Assembly: GCA_910578105.1 (NCBI GenBank)
Contig: CAJTPD010000004.1
Location: 144,933-208,932, forward strand
Length of the DNA: 64,000 nucleotides
Origin: an uncultured Odoribacter sp.
GTDB taxonomy: Bacteria > Bacteroidota > Bacteroidia > Bacteroidales > Marinifilaceae
Direction of reading: 5' to 3'
In this document: positions 62,113 to 64,000 of the stretch, one piece after another
How the letters are laid out: the number at the start of each line of letters is the position of its first letter
How positions within the stretch are numbered: position 1 is the stretch's first letter
The notes under the pieces: model-generated
What the model was told of the DNA's origin: nothing
Databases searched by the model: none
What the model saw: only the letters and a program-made list of their open reading frames with translations
Position numbers and translations under genes: made by a program

Positions 62113-63204
62113 ATGGAGGACAGATTAATTGCAGGAATTACTCACGGAGATGTAAATGGTATAGGCTATGAGCTGATTATAAAGTTGATGGCAGAGAATA
62201 AAATCTGTGAAGTGTGTACCCCTTTGTTGTTTGGTTCGTCTAAAGTTGCCGCATATCACCGGAAAGCTTTGAATATAGAAAATTTTAACCTGAATAGTAT
62301 ACAAAAAGTTCAGGAAGTAAATCCTAAACGTTGCAATATTATTAATTGTGTTGATGATGCAATAAAGGTTGATTTTGGACAGGAAACCCCTGAATCTGAC
62401 GAGGCAGCGATGATTGCTTTGAAAACAGGTTTGGATTGTCTGGAGCGTGGGGAAATAGATGTATTAGTGGGAGCACCGCACGGATACAGTTCTTTCAAAC
62501 CGGATGCTGGGTGTTCTGCATTCTTTGCCAGACGTTATGAAGTGCGGAATACTATGCCTTTGCTGGTAGGAGAAAAAATGAAAATGGGGTTTGTTACTGA
62601 TTGTTTGTCTTTCAAAGAAGTAGGTGCAAATATTACCTTTAACAATGTATTATATAAACTGAAGCTATTAGACCAGTGCCTGAAAAAGGATTTTATGCTC
62701 CGAAAACCACGGATAGCTGTTTTGGGATTGAATCCGCGTAGCGGAGAAAATTGTATGTTTGGGGAGGAAGAAAAAAATATTATTATACCTGCAATTGAGA
62801 AGGCGCGGAATAATGGTATCATGGCTTTGGGACCTTATTCACCTGAGGTGTTGTTTACTGGTACCGGGTTTGAAAAATTTGATGTGATTCTTGCTATGTA
62901 TTATGACCAGGGGATGATTCCATTCCGGGTGATAGAAGGAAATGGAGGAGCTGTTTTAATAGCGGGTTTGCCTGTTGTGTATACCTCTACGGTGCATGGC
63001 ATGGCTTATGATATTACAGGGCAAGGTGTGGCTGATGAGTCCGGAATGCGCAGAGCCTTGTATCTGGCCATAGATGTTTATAATAACCGGAAGATGAATG
63101 CTGAACTTTCGGCAAACACTTTGAGGCATTATGATATCGCTTCCAATAGTAATGAAAGTGACCTCAATGTTGAACAGATTGCGGGAATGAAAGAGGAAGA
63201 ATAA
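62113..63204 (+). CDS. pdxA: 4-hydroxythreonine-4-phosphate dehydrogenase
   Basis: 363 residues. The N-terminal GITHGDVNGIGYELI is the Bacteroidota version of the family's GDPxGIGPE motif. Zinc-site elements are seen in GAPHGYSSF (His), and in MYYDQGMIPFRVIE and TVHGMAYDITGQG (Asp and His). The LGLNPRSGENCMFGEEE segment binds substrate. It oxidises 4-phosphohydroxy-threonine in pyridoxal-5'-phosphate synthesis. It is monocistronic and ends two bases before the convergent acyltransferase gene's end. Confidence 0.95.
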   Translation: MEDRLIAGITHGDVNGIGYELIIKLMAENKICEVCTPLLFGSSKVAAYHRKALNIENFNLNSIQKVQEVNPKRCNIINCVDDAIKVDFGQETPESDEAAMIALKTGLDCLERGEIDVLVGAPHGYSSFKPDAGCSAFFARRYEVRNTMPLLVGEKMKMGFVTDCLSFKEVGANITFNNVLYKLKLLDQCLKKDFMLRKPRIAVLGLNPRSGENCMFGEEEKNIIIPAIEKARNNGIMALGPYSPEVLFTGTGFEKFDVILAMYYDQGMIPFRVIEGNGGAVLIAGLPVVYTSTVHGMAYDITGQGVADESGMRRALYLAIDVYNNRKMNAELSANTLRHYDIASNSNESDLNVEQIAGMKEEE

Positions 63205-63205
63205 A

Positions 63206-64000
63206 TTATCTTAATTTATTTAACTTTCCCCATATTTTTGGGATATATGTTGCAATATGCCTTTTTTTCTTGGCTTCATAAACATCCGCAATCTTGATGA
63301 GTATGGCTGTTTCTTCCACACCTCCGAACCCGGGATTGATAGCAGTTCCGAAAGTTTTCATGGAAGGAGAAAGGCTCATATATGCATTAATAAGCGGAGG
63401 GATATTTTCTCCTAATTCCCGGACATAATGGGATAAGATTTTGTAATCTTCATCATAATTGTTTCCTGAGAATATCTGTTGCATTTTTTTCTGGTCGATG
63501 CTGATGTTTAATGGTTCTATCGGGTATACCAGATGTTCGTTGTCGTGGAAATATTTTTGCATGAAATGTAAAATCATATTCCGGGCCTGAATGTTGAAAT
63601 TGGTATACATTGTGACTTTACCAAAAAAATATTCAATTTCCGGGTGGTCTACGGTCAAAGCTCCCAGCCCGTCCCAGAGATTGTCCAGAGCAAATACCGA
63701 TTTTCTTCCCATTCGGGTAGATTGGTACAAAGGATGTACAAACGAACGGCCTAATTCTATCATTTTAGGCAGATATTTTTCTTTGAATGGTTCTGAGAAA
63801 TGAAAAAGTTCCGTGGTGGCCAAATTAGGTTCTCCTGCCGGATTTTTACTCAGGCGGTTACATAAAATGAAACGGTAACCTCCCAGAATTTCTTTTTCTT
63901 TAGGGTCCCAGACAATTAATTGCTGGTAGGGGGTATCTTCGGCTATATCAAATTCGTCAATGTCAATATCTTTACCCGTACCGCCTCCGGCACTGCGAAA
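63206..64000 (-). CDS. OlsB/GlsB-like lipid N-acyltransferase (GNAT fold), 5' end missing
   Basis: The frame is open to the right edge, so the start lies beyond the window; 264 residues are visible. The first visible residues (GGGTGKDIDIDEFDIAED, then YQQLIVWDPKEKEILGGYRF) and LELGRSFV-like MIELGRSFVHP with ALDNLWDGLGAL fit the acyl-ACP-dependent GNAT group that includes ornithine-lipid OlsB and Bacteroides glycine-lipid GlsB. It would N-acylate an amino acid (glycine in Bacteroides) to build aminolipids. Substrate is inferred from the family; an O-acyltransferase partner (GlsA) would be expected just outside. Confidence 0.78.
   Translation of the reverse strand, partial: FRSAGGGTGKDIDIDEFDIAEDTPYQQLIVWDPKEKEILGGYRFILCNRLSKNPAGEPNLATTELFHFSEPFKEKYLPKMIELGRSFVHPLYQSTRMGRKSVFALDNLWDGLGALTVDHPEIEYFFGKVTMYTNFNIQARNMILHFMQKYFHDNEHLVYPIEPLNISIDQKKMQQIFSGNNYDEDYKILSHYVRELGENIPPLINAYMSLSPSMKTFGTAINPGFGGVEETAILIKIADVYEAKKKRHIATYIPKIWGKLNKLR

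Overview
The window looks like chromosomal DNA from a gut Bacteroidota bacterium, most likely family Odoribacteraceae (Odoribacter/Butyricimonas type). The pointers are SusC/SusD outer-membrane proteins, an ECF sigma/FecR pair, type V (Mfa/Fim) fimbrial genes, tandem DUF1573 proteins, a Bacteroides-order fucose operon, and promoters of the Bacteroidota type (TTTG, about 19 bp, TAnnTTTG, very often TATCTTTG). The genus is inferred; no 16S gene is present. No phage, insertion sequence, integrase or CRISPR array was seen.

Layout. 1-3 kb: the end of an RNase G gene and a DsbD-type thiol reductant transporter, each closed by a strong terminator. 3-16.6 kb: one rightward accessory operon: ECF sigma factor, FecR anti-sigma, SusC with an STN signalling domain, SusD, a fasciclin-like lipoprotein, a coiled-coil lipoprotein, a secreted thioredoxin, an M16 zinc peptidase and an IPT/TIG lipoprotein. 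It has no carbohydrate-active enzyme, so it reads as a signal-controlled peptide or protein capture locus. Its distal half is more GC-rich than the rest of the window. 16.7-18.3 kb: an orphan secreted protein and a DUF5715 (M15-like) lipoprotein.

18.4-43.5 kb: mostly housekeeping genes: ychF, a LolA-like carrier, diadenylate cyclase, purC-phoH (leftward), mazG, a CvfB-like S1 protein, a leftward gamma-carbonic anhydrase/rpe/ftsE cluster, hsp20, tRNA-Gly(GCC), a PIF1-like helicase with HRDC domain, a ROK protein, a YhiM-like membrane protein, rarA, kdsA, a leftward DUF1573-DUF1573-mutS2 group, a small orphan ORF behind a very good promoter, rpsO and pnp.

43.7-51.2 kb: a leftward L-fucose operon (fucR-fucI-fucA-fuculokinase-fucP-mutarotase-like gene). 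The promoter in front of fucR has a tandem 10-bp repeat next to its predicted start site. 51.7-61.9 kb: a rightward type V fimbrial operon (DUF3575, DUF3868/OmpA-like, Mfa1-like shaft, Mfa2/FimB-like anchor, two further fimbrillin-like lipoproteins, and a DUF5106/thioredoxin-fold protein). 62.1-64 kb: pdxA and a truncated OlsB/GlsB-like acyltransferase running off the right edge.

Fucose release and uptake, fimbrial adhesion and a SusCD system together suit a mucus-associated gut commensal. The least explained parts are the SusCD/M16/thioredoxin locus, the fimbrial thioredoxin-fold gene, the terminal fucose-operon gene, and several compact regulatory structures (fucR operator repeat, rarA hairpin-promoter overlap).
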